Below are positions 1-13,014 of a DNA stretch of 64,000 nucleotides, piece by piece. The position numbers and the translations under genes were made by a program. The notes under the pieces are model-generated. The model was not told the DNA's origin and searched no databases. It saw nothing but the letters and a program-made list of their open reading frames with translations. Source of the DNA: Pseudorasbora parva (Eukaryota > Chordata > Actinopteri > Cypriniformes > Gobionidae); the NCBI RefSeq assembly GCF_024679245.1, contig NC_090183.1, positions 23,425,855 through 23,489,854 on the forward strand, written 5' to 3'. Position 1 is the stretch's first letter, and every line of letters starts with the position of its first letter.

Positions 1-1065
1 GCCCTTTTCAGATCTCTTCAGAGATGTTCAATCAAGTTAAAATCTGGGCTCTGGCTGGGCCGCTGAAGGACATTTACAGAGTTGTCCTGTAGCCACTCCT
101 TTGTTATCTTGGCTGTATGCTTAGGGTCGTTGTCCTGTTGGAAGAGGAACCTTCGCCCTGATCTGAGGTCCAGAGTGCTCTGAAGCAGATTTCCATCAAT
201 GATGTCTCTGTACATTGCTGCATTTATCTTTCCCTAGATTCTGACTAGTCTCCCAGTTCCTGCCGCTGAAAAACATCCACACATCATGATGCTGCCACCA
301 CCATGCTTCACTGTTGGGATGGTATTGGCCAGGTGATGGGCAGGTTTCCTCCAGACATGAGGAAACATCATTCAGGCCAAAGAGTTCAATCTTCGTTTCA
401 TCAGACCAGATGATTTTGTTGAGAGCCCTTCAGGTGCTTTTTGGCAAACTTCAGGTGGCCTTTTACTGAGGAGTGGCTTCTGTCTGGCCACTCTACCAAA
501 CAGGCCTGATTGCTGGAATGCTGCAAAGATGGTTGTTCTTCTGGAACGTTCTCCTTTCTCCTCAGAGAAATGCTGGAGCTTTTTCAGAGTGACCACCTCT
601 TGGTTACCTCCCTGACTAAGGCCCTTCTCCCCGATTGCTCAGTTTGGCCGGGTGGCCAGCTCAAGGGAAACTCCTGGTGGTTCCATACTTTCAATTATGG
701 ATGATGGAGGCCTCTGTGCTCATTGGGACCTTCAATGCTGCAAAACAATTTCTGTACTCTTCCCTAGATCTGTGTCTACAGACAAGTACAGACAAATACA
801 GGAAACAGGATGCACCTGAGCTTAATTTTAAGTGTAATGGCAAAGGCTGTGAATACTTATGTACATGTGATTTAAAAAAATGTTTGTTTTTTTTAAATAA
901 ATTTGCAAAGATTTCAAACTAACTTATTTCATGTTGTCATTATGGGGTATTGTTTGTAGAATTGAGGAAAACAAATCATTAATTTAATCTATTTTGGAAT
1001 AAGGCTGTAACTTAACAAAATGTAGAAAAAGTGAAGCGGTGTGAATACTTTCCGGATGCTCTGTA
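1..1065 (-). mobile_element. Tc1-like DNA transposon, decayed, cut by the window edge
   Basis: The minus strand reads as a broken Tc1/mariner-family transposase. At 18-215 there is an open piece with the family's QQDNDPKHTA segment, which holds the second catalytic Asp of the DDE triad, followed by a SQSPDFN-like stretch. Between about 220 and 700 the reading continues in pieces separated by stops and frameshifts, and the N-terminal part looks deleted near 775-795. The 5' end of the element is the sequence ending in CCGGATGCTCTGTA at 1065, next to a TA, as expected for a Tc1 terminal repeat. The other end lies left of the window. It cannot encode an active enzyme. Confidence 0.85.
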
Positions 1066-1074
1066 TATCATGCA

Positions 1075-1897
1075 GCCCTAGTAGTCCATGGTAAGAGATG
1101 AGAAGTGCTAATAGAAAGTGAGGGCAGAGTTGTGAGGGGTTGTTACAAATTGAGGACGATTTGTGCAGAAGCACAAAGGAAAAGCTTTGAAGAAGTAGGG
1201 GAAGATTTATAAAGAAGAGAGGGAAGAGCTATACAAAAAAAGTTACAGAAGGACTATGAGGAAGAGAAAACCGGGTTAAGAATAAGTGACGAAGAAGCTA
1301 TGAAAAAGTTGGGTAAGAGTGTGAGGAAGTGGAAGAAAATCTGTAAGGGAATGAATGATGAGTTGTGAACATGTGAAGCCAGAGAGAGAAAGAAGAGAGG
1401 AAGAAGTTGTGAGGAAGTGAAGGCAGACCTGAGAGAAAGTGAAGGATAATTGTGGGAGAAAAGGTGTGGGGAAGAAACAGAAGAATTTTGAAGGTGAGAG
1501 ATAATAGTTTAAGGAAGGAGCTATGAAGAAATTAGGCATGAGTTAAGAGGAGGTGGTGGATGATTACAGAACTGTGGCAAGAGCTCAAAGGAAGTAAAGG
1601 AAGGTATGAGGAACTGTATGAAGTGTTATGAAGCAGTAAAGGAAGGGTAGTGGGAGAATTGGGATCGATTTCCAGAGAGGGTTAGCGCATTAAGATAGTA
1701 GGGCTGAGTGGAAGTACCCTTACTTTGAGGGGGCAGAGTTGTGAGGAAGTGGTGCAAGGCAAATGGGAACAGTGGGAAGAGATAGAAGGGTTGTGATGGA
1801 GTAAGGGAAGAGTTATGAGGAAGTGAGAGCAGAATTGTAAAGAGAAGAAGGAAGAGCCATGATGAATTGAGGAAACGCCTATAGGAAGTGCTAATAG
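1075..1897. repeat. Purine-rich degenerate minisatellite, left part
   Basis: The plus strand is almost all A and G, built from loosely repeated units of roughly 20-25 bases of the type GAAGAGTTGTGAGGAAGTG. Units vary in length and sequence, so this is an old tandem array rather than a fresh microsatellite. The array stops at 1897, where a hAT-type element begins, and resumes at 3185. No gene is supported here; the minus-strand open stretch at 1276-1539 is a by-product of the base bias. Confidence 0.75.
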
Positions 1898-1905
1898 ATG
1901 GTTGA

Positions 1906-3176
<1,271 letters not shown>

Positions 3177-3184
3177 ATGGTTGG

Positions 3185-3510
3185 AGAATAAGTGAGGAAG
3201 AGTTGTGCACAAGCAAAAGGATGTGTTTTGAGGAAAGGGGAGAAGAGATATGAGGAAATGAGGGAAGAGTCATGAACAAATGAAGGCAGAGACCTGCGGA
3301 AGAGGTGAAGTCTGTGATAGTTGTAGGAGAATGTCTTTGAGGAAGGGAGAGGAGAGCTTTAAAGAGAGGTAAGAGCTGGAAGAAAGTGAGGGAGAAGCTG
3401 TGAGGAAGTGTAGAAAAAAATGGTGAAGAAGTGAAGAGGGATCTATGAGGAAGGGGAGGTTATAAAGAAGTTAAGGAAAGGACTAAGATGAAATAAAGGA
3501 AGGGATGTAA
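3185..3510. repeat. Purine-rich degenerate minisatellite, right part
   Basis: The same A/G-rich units as at 1075-1897 resume after the right target duplication of the hAT-type element and fade near 3510. The two parts were one array before the insertion. Confidence 0.75.
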
Positions 3511-4213
3511 TCAAAAGGACATGAATCTACAAATCCCTTTTATCCACTATATCCTTCTGTCAGCCCATGGAGGACAGTGTGAGTACCCTCCTGCATGTGG
3601 AGCTGGATGTTTGTAAGGAAATCCACTGAGGTTCACAGATCTCTTCCTGCTTTATTTCTCTCTTCCTCTACTCCCTGCAGTATGATAACAGCTGAAACAT
3701 CCTTGCAACAAATGAATCAGAAACATGCCAAGTATTTATCTCCTCTCACAGAAGCAGTACTCCAAGAAGTGTCTGAATGAGTCTTTTAACATATGCACAG
3801 CCCTTTACAAGAATTGATCAAAGTTATTCCTTACTGGTCAACAGTTCAGAATTTGTGTATAGCACATGGCTTTGAAATATTTAAAACAGCTTTTAAAATG
3901 TCCCTCTTTTTCTGCCACAATAAGAACAAAGATTGTTGAAGTTGACAAGAAATCAGTTGAAACGTTTGGCATGGAACCTTGTCCCACAGCTGTCAGAGAT
4001 ACATGTACAGCTCCATCTTTCATCAGATTCTTTCAGAAATCACAATAGATTGCAAATAAGCCACCAGTACTGGTATAAAATGGCCCCAGCATGTACACTT
4101 AAATACTAGACAAGGGTGTGTGAATTACAAAATAAGGTATTTTAAATAAATATAGCATGAACAATATAGCACAAATTTTAAGCTAAATGTGTCAGAAGAA
4201 TATTATATATATA

Positions 4214-4214
<1 letters not shown>
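3511..4214. other. No gene recognised
   Basis: Low-GC sequence with short open stretches on both strands (3595-3780 and 3866-4048 on plus). A CTCCCTGCAG at 3671-3680 resembles a splice acceptor, but no downstream donor, no longer frame and no familiar protein follow. Possibly an old transposase relic. Confidence 0.4.

Positions 4215-4306
<92 letters not shown>
4215..4306. repeat. (CA)n microsatellite
   Basis: About 92 bases of uninterrupted AC repeat. The HTHT and CVCV open frames across it are artefacts of the dinucleotide. Confidence 0.98.
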
Positions 4307-4308
<2 letters not shown>

Positions 4309-5535
4309 ATTAATATTATTGCCGATATTTAATTTTAGATGTAGTTCCAGACTATTTATTGTATTATTATATTGCATAGGTACCATTAATTCATTTATAA
4401 TATCATTTATTATATATGAATGGAAATTAAAGACATTTGAAACAACACTAACTAAACGACATATTAATTTATTTTTAAAATGTTGTCATTTGAGCTGTTT
4501 GAACTCAATCTCTTCGAGAAATATTCCTTTGAGCCATATCTGCTCATGCTCAGTCAGACAGAATCCCGGCCTCTGTTGTTAGTCCACTTTCTTAGCAATC
4601 TAGTATAGGGCAGTTAATTGGTGTCCTTCAGAGCTTTTTTCTCTGTGATCAGAGGCATTTAAGGACTATAGAGATTTCGGCTCAACTCTGTAGTGAAGCA
4701 CGGGGCACTTTCTTTACAAGAAACCCATCTACCCTTTTATTCTTCCATCAGTTGGGCGGCACCAACAGTCATGTGAAAAGAAAGGTGGGAGGTCAGCGAG
4801 AATGGAGTAACAGACAGAGAGGCATGTAAAGGGGGACGAAATGCTAGTCTTGCAGGAAAGGGGCTGACTCACAGCTATTCTTTCAGACACACATAGCAGC
4901 TGCTAATTCAGGCTATTCAGCCAGGGCTTACGGTATCACAGCAAACACTGGGACTCACAGGATAGGAAAAACCCTGACAGGCATTTCACTCTAACAGCCC
5001 TCTATCTCTGTATTTGTTTATCCATATGTCACTTTATCCATCTCTCCATTTTTCCATTTCAGCTTTTCAATTAGACATTCAAAATCCCCCCCTCTCTCTC
5101 GCTCTGTCTCTCGCTCTCTGACTTGTCTCACTCTCTGTACTCACTCTAAAGGCGTTCCAGAAGCCCTGATCTGCTGGGGGTTTTAGTGATTTGTTATTCA
5201 TTTTGAGAGGTCATACACCTCTTTTCATCCCCAAGCGCAGCTGCTGAAAAACATTCTAGGACTTTTATTATATTACCTGGCTTGCATGTCTTGAGTCAAA
5301 GAGCAGGGTAGATGATCTTTCTTCCTCTACTCACTCTGCCTAACACTACAAATGGATCTTTTACTCTGTTCCTATTTTAATGGGATACCAAGTTTGAAGG
5401 TTAGAAGGTTCCCTGTATCAGTGTTTCTAACATCACTTTTCAGCAGCGAGGGAGAATTACCGCCACAAATGAAACTTCAGGGCCACGGCACAAGAAATCA
5501 TACTTTACCTGAGTGGCCAACATGAGTTTACAGGC
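4307..5535. other. No gene recognised
   Basis: Unique-looking low-GC sequence, probably intron of usp43. It holds a short pyrimidine-rich CTCT tract at about 5087-5135 and nothing else I could name. Confidence 0.4.
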
Positions 5536-5602
5536 TGTTTTTTCAAGTCAAATTTATTTGTAAAACACTTTTCACAATGCAGCGTTTCAAAACAGCTTTA
5601 GG
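5536..5602 (-). repeat. LINE/SINE 3' tail fragment
   Basis: The sequence is an inverted, shortened relative of the tail at 33840-33915 (core GCTTTGAAACG..TGTATTGTGAAAAG). That tail ends a LINE with readable protein remnants, so this is a separate short relic of the same or a related family. Confidence 0.5.
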
Positions 5603-5717
5603 CCTGGGACACACTTGATGATTTTCAAATTGTAACTGAATTTAAAAGGGACATAAGCAGACATAAGGGCAGTTACAACTGATCTTTAGCATTATAATCT
5701 TCTGAATGCACACACTA

Positions 5718-6113
5718 CACTGTAAAAAAAAACTATTTAGAAAAAAGTTACCTGGTTGCCTTAAAATTTTGAGTTCATTGAAATTAAAATTGAGTCAATA
5801 CAATGAACATTTTTTGAGATTCGACAACCTTTATTCAAATATTATTTAAAGATTTCGTAAGCATATTGGGTAATTGTGTGTGTTTTATTTCTGTTGATGC
5901 AGTGAAACATGCCAAATAGTGCTATTTTCATGATTTATCATTTTTTTATGTGGTTCAGATACAATAGTATTTTGAGTTTCTGTTTATTAAACACATTTTC
6001 TTCATTGTATCAACTCAAATGTTTTATTTCAATAAACTCAAAATTTTAAGGTAACCAGGTTACTTACTTTTTTAAGTTAAACCAACAAAAACCAACAAAA
6101 CATTTTTACAGTG
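5718..6113. mobile_element. CACTG-ended MITE, copy 1
   Basis: A 396-bp element starting CACTGTAAAAA and ending TTTTTACAGTG, flanked by TA on both sides. Arms with CCTGGTTGCCTTAAAATTTT on the left and an inverted version on the right make it strongly self-complementary. Near-identical copies lie at 15969-16362 and 63263-63659, with a partial copy at 15809-15968. No coding capacity. Confidence 0.85.
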
Positions 6114-8254
6114 TAGAAGAGTCGCCCGGACCCCAAGACCACACACCTGTTGATTATAATATTTTCACAGTGAGACAAGATCTTATGGAAATTCGCAAGA
6201 TCAATTGACACTTGAGAAGAAGAAGAAAAAAAGTAAAGCAGAAAATACTTCAATACTTCACTTTCGTGGCATGTTTGTGGCTGCCAAGATTCAGCTATAG
6301 AAGCACGTAACATCCGGTTGGTGAAACTTGCTCTAATTGGCTATCGTGGGTATGGAAATATGGAAACTACATAGCCACATGGCATCAGAAGTCAAAAAGG
6401 AGGCCTATAGCACTGCTCCCTTAAATTAAAAAAAAAAAAGTCCACTATTGAATATGTAACAGCTTACTTTATTTTGCTATCCTCACTTATATAACTAAAC
6501 TATGGTGTCCTATACTCAGTAGTAAAAAATATATATTTGGTGTCTGAATAATTTTTGGTTTGACTGTATACCAAAATATTTTTTGGAGTGGAAGTCCATT
6601 TACTAAATCATTTTATCTTGACTGACTGCTTCATTTCCAATTTACTTTCCAATAGTAATGTCTTGAGAAACAAGAGAAAAGACATTTTAGAGATGATTAC
6701 TGTGAAAAAAGGAGTTATATAAGGTTTTGGAGTTATCAGGCTTTTTAGAATACTGATACAAATAATTAGTTATTCCTTCTGAAAGATTTGCTAATACTTG
6801 AGTCATTGGGTTACCATGATCGTCACTTTAGAAATAATTATAAATTATGCATTATCCAATTATGACCTATATAGTAGTTCTCTCGGAGTTATGAAAAAAA
6901 AATAGTAGTTATTTATTAGCTAATAGTGAACTAACACATTCGACTAAGCTCTATTACTTATTACTTACTACTATTACAAACGAGGGTGTATAATGTAATT
7001 TGACTGGAGTCAAAAAGTATTCAAGTTAGCTTTAGCAAAGCAACATGGACTTTGTAGTCTGGACTAATAGCCAAAAGTCAAGAAGAAGAGCGGGGAAAAA
7101 TTAAGCAGCTCCAGGCGAGTACAAGCGACATTCCTTTTTTTATCCTTTCCTTAGTATCCTCAACAGTGAGCGAGGGCTTCTAACTCGTCGCTGTCATCTG
7201 TGAGGTTAGGATTGCAAAATGACCTGCTGTATAGTGACTAAACTGTAAAAAGCAGTGAACCTTATTCTGTACAAAGAAAGGAACAGTGCAGACTGTTCTG
7301 TGGTAAAATAAAATGTGTGGGATCAGAGCAGATAACATTCTCCCTTTACTTCTGAAGACCAGTTTTAGAGGTCTGCAGAGGAATGCATTACAAATGGGGC
7401 ATAGACATATTGTCAGCACAATATCTTCAATGCAGGGGTGTTTATAGATAAGCACGGATATCATACAATATATTGATGATACTGCCAACCCCATGTTTGA
7501 TAACGGAAGAAGAGCAGCTGGGTGCTGATCTGCCATTCATTTAGATGATAAATAGAGCATACAGATGAGATGAATAGAAAAATTCGCAAAAATCCCGGAA
7601 AGCACCTGGGTGTGAACACGCATACATGCACACAGAGAGGATTCAAACCCCTGCTAGGCGAGTAATCTCTAGACCTCTCCACTATACAGCATGCCAGCCT
7701 ACCATCCTACACCCCCACTGCGAATGTAATCCAGCTGAGATTAGGATGCGATTCACAACACGCACACAACCACACATACATCCAAAATACACACCCACTC
7801 ACAGCATGAGCTATACTGTGCTTTACAGAGCCAATCTTTGGCTTCAGGAAGAAATAACTGAGGTGACAGTTTCATCTCCTCAACGCCTCAATGGTCTTCC
7901 TTAAAGGGATAGTTCAAACGTTACAATTCTGTCACTCTTACCCTCATGTTAATCGAAACCCATTTGTAGAAAACTACTGACAAATAGAAGAGGGTTTTGA
8001 TAACAAATACTGTACATAATGACGACAATTAGGGCTCCACGCATGATGTGCTGGAATGGTTTTTCTTATTACTATTTTACTGCCCTACAAGTGTCTAGGC
8101 TAAGAGACTAAACATCACAGAAACCCAAATTTGGTTGGAGGTTTCATGATCTCAGACATGCGAATACACATCTGTCGTCCACAAGGTGGCGCTATAATAA
8201 GGTCCTTTGAGCATTCTACTTTAATCTAACCAAAAATAGAAACAATAAATGTTT
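6114..8254. other. No gene recognised
   Basis: Low-GC sequence without a convincing coding frame. A TAAAGGGATAGTTC at about 7903-7916 is the end of a common fish MITE type whose partner end I could not find. The minus-strand open stretches at 7180-7682 show no familiar motif and no exon-like borders. Confidence 0.4.
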
Positions 8255-9195
8255 CTACAGTTAGCGAGTTGTACACAGATGGTCACTTTTCATCTTTTGA
8301 TCTTCTTCTTAAGTAGATTTGGTCTTTCTCCCTCTCATTTTTATTGTTACTCTGAGATTTGGCATTATGTTTCGCAGGCTTTCTCTGCCTATATTATTTC
8401 AGCAGGTTTCTATAATCTAGTGCTACCTGCAACAGATTCTAGGCATGCGTTTTCACGATTTGTTTCCCTGTTCTCTTCGCAGTTAAATACATCTTCTGAT
8501 TATTTCAAGGTTGTCTGGAAAAAGGAGGCTGGCATCAATTTATCTGTCAATCTCTGGTCCGAAATCTCTGGTTCCTTGCAGAGAATGCATAGCTGTTCCA
8601 TCAGTGCAAGAATCCAATAATTTCAGTTTAAAATTGTACACAGATTGCACCATTCTGAAGCCAAACTCCACCAGTTCTACCCAGCAGTGTCTCAAATTTG
8701 TGATCGATGTCAGGGTGCAGAGGGAACTTTATGCCATTCTTTTTGGTTCTGCCTGAAGCTCCAGAGTTATTGGTAAGATATTTTGTCTTGTATTCTGCAG
8801 CATATGATCAAGTTCTCTCTCCTTAAATGAAACTGGCCATCTTTGGCTATTCTGAAAGTTTCCTCTTTGCCTTATTATTTGCAGCTGGCATTAATACCAG
8901 GCATGGTTGTGGCCAAGAGAATTATATTAAGCGATTGGAAAGCCACTGCTCTCCCATGTTTTTAGAGATGGCCTGCTGAGATGGTAAAACAACTTGTTTT
9001 AAACCTTGAAAAAAATGGTTTGATAAAGTCTCGTAACGAATTTTCCAATTTTCCTGGGGTCCCTTCCTCCAACATTTATATAGTAGAATTTTGAGAGTTT
9101 GTTACATTTGTTACAATTTGTGCAAAAAAAAAAAAAACGGAAAAGCTTTTCCTTTGTGTTCTTTTTGTATAACATTGTCAATGTATGCATGCCAG
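8255..9195 (+). mobile_element. LINE (L1/Tx1-type) 3' end, inactive
   Basis: Broken plus-strand frames resemble the extreme C-terminal end of the second ORF of fish L1-type retrotransposons. They show a readable SLQRMHSCSISARIQ-like part (8540-8620), a LHTDC-type stretch with a CDRC-like position, and later PGMVVAKRIILSDWKAT (about 8898-8950). The frame changes several times and holds stops, and no reverse transcriptase core is present, so this is a 5'-truncated dead copy. The 3' boundary is placed near 9195 after the A-rich run at 9124-9136. Confidence 0.65.
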
Positions 9196-9357
9196 GCCTG
9201 TTACTTGATTATTATTATTTTTTAAAGAAACACCAGTAGCCAGGATTTGATGTAATGCGCACGGCCGCACGTGGATGACGCCAGCATTTTCACAAATGTG
9301 CATTTTTCTAGAGAGATGTTAATGGTATTATTTTCAACATCTCACACTTTGTCGGCG

Positions 9358-9490
9358 CCTATAGTCTCATGGGCAGCACGCCGATATGTTGCACTTCAGG
9401 AGACCTGAGTTCAAATCCTGGCTCGTGGACTTTTCCCGATCCCGTCCCCCCTTTCTCTTCCACCCCGCTTTCTGTACACTCTATACCAGG
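9358..9490 (+). mobile_element. tRNA-derived SINE fragment
   Basis: The stretch holds a tRNA-like head with an A-box-like region (ATGGGCAGCACGCC, 9370-9383) and a B-box-like GTTCAAATCC (9410-9419), followed by the pyrimidine-rich body common in fish SINEs. It does not fold into a complete tRNA, so it is scored as a SINE piece and not as a gene. Confidence 0.55.
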
Positions 9491-9499
9491 GGTGTCTAA

Positions 9500-9989
9500 A
9501 GCCTAGTTCACACTGCCTGATTTTTGCCCCGATTTTGAGTTGCCGACAGGTTTTGCGAAAGATCATAGGCAAATCAGTGCTCGTGCACGTGAGTGAAAAG
9601 GAGTTATAGAGCAGAATATCAGTATTTTAATGGATATATTTAGTTCTATTAAACAGAAACAAAGGCCAAACATTTGCACATCCAGACACAGCAGCAGCAC
9701 ATTACAAAATTATTTATTTACCTCAAACTGTCTTTGCAGAACACAATCCTGGCTCCCTCTGTCTCTCCAACAATTTCTTCCGCCATATTTTTTGTTCTTT
9801 TTCGCCACAAATCAGCACACATACAATTTGAAGCAAACTTTGTGCAGTTTATCATTTTTAATAACAATTCAAAGTCTCGCGCAAGAAATCCGGTCTGACG
9901 CACGTGTGATCTCGTGTTGTTTACTTGTCACATCGCACGTGTAGTTGGGAAACGTAGTTTGCAGAAAATCGTGCAGTCTGAACTAGGCT
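9500..9989. mobile_element. Harbinger-type MITE with TAA target duplication
   Basis: The ends AGCCTAGTTCACACTGC and its inverted match GCAGTCTGAACTAGGCT bound 490 bases. TAA lies directly outside both ends (9497-9499 and 9990-9992), the 3-bp duplication typical of PIF/Harbinger elements. It interrupts an older repeat: GGGGTGTC on the left and CAATCCTGCAG on the right look like once-contiguous flanks. Confidence 0.75.
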
Positions 9990-9992
9990 TAA

Positions 9993-10150
9993 CAATCCTG
10001 CAGATTTCAGTTCTCCAACCCTGCTCCATGAGACATGACACACCTGTCTCTAATTATCAAGCAGCCCTGAATACTATGATGAGCTGGTTCAGGTGTTTTT
10101 GATTTGGGTTTGAGTTCAAATTTGCAGGGTGGTAGCCCTCCAGGAACAGG
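9993..10150. repeat. Older interspersed repeat interrupted by the MITE
   Basis: Sequence from CAATCCTGCAG to about 10150 (GCCCTCCAGGAACAGGG) belongs to a common fish repeat. Related arms occur at 30725-30790 and 31340-31420, and a short end at about 38727-38757. Confidence 0.5.
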
Positions 10151-10843
10151 GTTTGACAACTCTTCTCTATACTATCCTATCACAATTAAAAGGCAAAATA
10201 AAAATCTTTAAAAACTCGCACTTTGAAATTCATTTTCAAAAGTTTGTGTTTTCAGGGCAACTTAAAATAAAAAAATGCTGTTGTGTAAATGAACAGCCAA
10301 AATGCATCTTTTTCTTTCTTTCTTTTTTTGTTGTTGTTGAAAATGGTGCAATGTAAACAGACACTAATTACTTTGACAAATTAACAAACATGGCCTTGAG
10401 TAGCCAATCAAATTTCAGCATCTCAATGGGAATGACAAATGAGGGCTATAATACTTACGTTGTCTACTAGAAGGAGCCACTGTATAAGAAATGTTTTAGT
10501 TCTAATCTTTTTCCGTCAATTTGAATGCCTGAACATTTCATGATTTCCTATCGTGTGTTTTTCATCATAGCCTGGCTCCGCCCTTTTACATACTTCCACT
10601 CAGTTTTCATTTTCCTTCAGAACTCCGTCTGGGATTGCGGTATATTCTCTTGTTTTCTCCAGTCAAATTTTAACCGGTCCAATCAGCGAATAGAGAGTGG
10701 CTGAGAACAATGACATTGATATTGCGGGCTGTTTTGAGATGACATACATCACGACCAAATGTTAGTGATTGGTTATGGCAGATCCAGACTGACTCTGGGC
10801 AGATCCAATAGTTTTAAACTCCAACACCCTGCCTTTAAGGAAG

Positions 10844-12050
10844 TTAAAGGGGGGGTGAAACACTCAGTTTCAGTCAATCTCATGTCAATCTTGAGTAGCT
10901 ATAGAGTAGTATTGCATCCTTCATATCTCCGAAAAGTCTTTAGTTTTATCATATTTATAAAAGAAATATGGGCTGTACCGAGTCTTTCCGGAAAAAACCG
11001 AGCGCCTGGAGGCGTACCGTGTGGGCGGAGCTAAATAATAATGACTAGCACGCAAAGCGGTGACGTCCTCAAGCGTGGAGAAACCCATGGCTATCTCAGC
11101 TAATACAGATTTGATCCAGAATCAAGTCTGAGGCAGAAATAAATTGAACAGGAGAAACGGCAACATCAGGACGTCCGTCTCTGTGGTATGTAAGTTACTG
11201 TATTTAGTGGCCTCTCCACATTTCTGTGTCTTTACTCGCAGTTTATGAGGACATGATTCGGTTTATGGACTATTGTATGCGACTAGACCTTAGAAGTAGC
11301 AAGCAAAACGGGTTTTGCACGTCAGACTAGTGTAACGTTATACAGAACAACAATGGAGTAACGTTAGCGCATTTGAATGACGAAGCACGCGATCGTGTCG
11401 TTTACTGATGTTTACTCATAGCCAAAAGCAAAGACATTTGAAGCAGTTTAACTCACTGGCTGCTTCCAAAGCAGGACCGAACCTTTATCGCTGGGACCGC
11501 TCCGTCAAAAACACACTTCTTTGGTATGATTTGGTGAAGTCCTGTGACAGCAGTGGCGTGGAAATCCACTTTGAGACGCGACTGAAACGATGTTGTGAAG
11601 CTTCCCGTCATTTCTGCGTTCAAATCGATTCAAATGCAGCGCTGCCTTCCCGGAATGCTGTGCTGAAGCGTTGAAGTCGCTCATCGTCACCCATAGGAAT
11701 AAAGTGGCGTGCGACATAAGTGTTCACGGACGACTGGATCTGCACCCAGAGTGTTTACGGCGTGCATTTCCTCTCTCTCGCTCTAGTCACGCGCGCGCAC
11801 CCTACCGGGAGAAGAGCCCGTACGGCCCATATAAGGACCTTCTGCTCTATTAACATCAAGCCGACCCATACTCGAAAAAAACTCGCCGAAACTTGTGAGA
11901 AACCGAAAGGAGTATTTTTAACACAGAAATACTCCATCAAACGTCCAACATTAGTTTTTGAAACTTTGTCTATGTTTAGGATGGGAATTCAAGTCTTTAA
12001 CAGTGTAAAAAGCTCACTATGCATGAAACAGCATTTCACCCCCCCTTTAA
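10844..12050 (-). mobile_element. TTAA-flanked 1.2-kb element, copy A
   Basis: The element is bounded by TTAA at 10844-10847 and 12047-12050. Its short terminal repeats read AGGGGGGGTGAAA on the left and the inverse on the right. TTAA duplication is characteristic of piggyBac-type transposition, but no transposase frame is present. Two more copies lie in opposite orientation at 24067-25353 and 47267-48463. The body is unusually CpG-rich compared with its surroundings. An open frame at 11720-12154 spans much of it but does not resemble a known protein and is not preserved over its full length in the other copies. Confidence 0.8.
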
Positions 12051-12229
12051 TGCTTGTCAGTGGAGAGTGGCCAGACTCTCTGTACAAATTAAACGTACAA
12101 GAGTCTGGTAGGCCCAGGCTAGTTTTATCAAACCCTAACTCGCATTATCAGTAGAGACTCCAGACTGATGAATTTCATATTCAATATGAGCTGACACTGA
12201 TCAGTAAATGAACATTATATGTGATTGTA

Positions 12230-13014
12230 TTAAAGCTGCTGTCTGTAACTTTTTTTGTGCTCAAGATTTACAAAAATTATATAATGAGAATGTACAACAT
12301 GAATCCATTTTAAAAACCGTGGTTTTCGTCTTACCTGAATCATTATGGTACACTTAAGTGTTTATATTGGGACGCGGAGGAGCACAGTTGCAAAAACAGA
12401 GAGAAGTTGCTCCGGCTACAACGTTCTTCTGCAAGACATGTGCAGTTCTGTTTATTAACTGCTAGAGCAAAAAAAAAAATATTGGACTGCAGCTTCACGA
12501 GTAAAACCAACTAAAATTAATGAATAACAAATACTTAAATGTTTTCATCAGAAGGCAAAAACTGTAACTGAAGCAAAAACAGTGTAAAAATTTACACAGC
12601 CTTGAAAACATTTTTCTTAGTGATTGCATTAATATGGAGTCACTTCAGGTGAAGCTGTGTACTATTTTCCATAAGCTTGATGATTAGGTCATTCCTCACA
12701 GGAACCCCAATATATGTCCATTTAAGTTCCCATGCATCAGTGTGCATTCCGGTTGAAGTCCCCACCATGATAGAAAAAGATGAACACACACCTCCACCAG
12801 CCACACACACCTCCATCAGCAACACATACTCTACTGTTCACGTCTCACTTCAAAGAATAGACAAAAGTTTAGATGCCTCTGAATATTTTAGTTGTTCTCT
12901 GCACTATTTAGGGAGTTTGTCTGAAATATTCATTGGTTTAATCAAAATTTTCTATATAAAAAAAAAAGTGTTAAATATTTCAAGCAGCAGTGAAATCCAT
13001 TACAGGCCCTTTAA
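12230..13014. mobile_element. Probable TTAAAG-ended MITE
   Basis: The left end reads TTAAAGCTGCTGTCTGTAA and the right end, inverted, TTAAAGGGCCTGTAATG. The match is short, so the borders are tentative. The plus-strand open stretch inside (12677-13024) has no recognisable motif. Confidence 0.4.

Noticed and set aside
3595..4048. Two short plus-strand frames after a CTCCCTGCAG acceptor-like site
   Set aside because: No donor site, stops between the frames and no recognisable protein. Kept only as a possible old transposase relic.
9365..9430. Possible tRNA gene
   Set aside because: It has A- and B-box-like parts but cannot form a complete acceptor stem and cloverleaf, and is followed by a SINE-type body.
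11720..12154. 144-codon open frame in TTAA element copy A, partly open in copy C
   Set aside because: No resemblance to a known protein, runs past the element end into unrelated sequence, and is shifted or broken in copy B.
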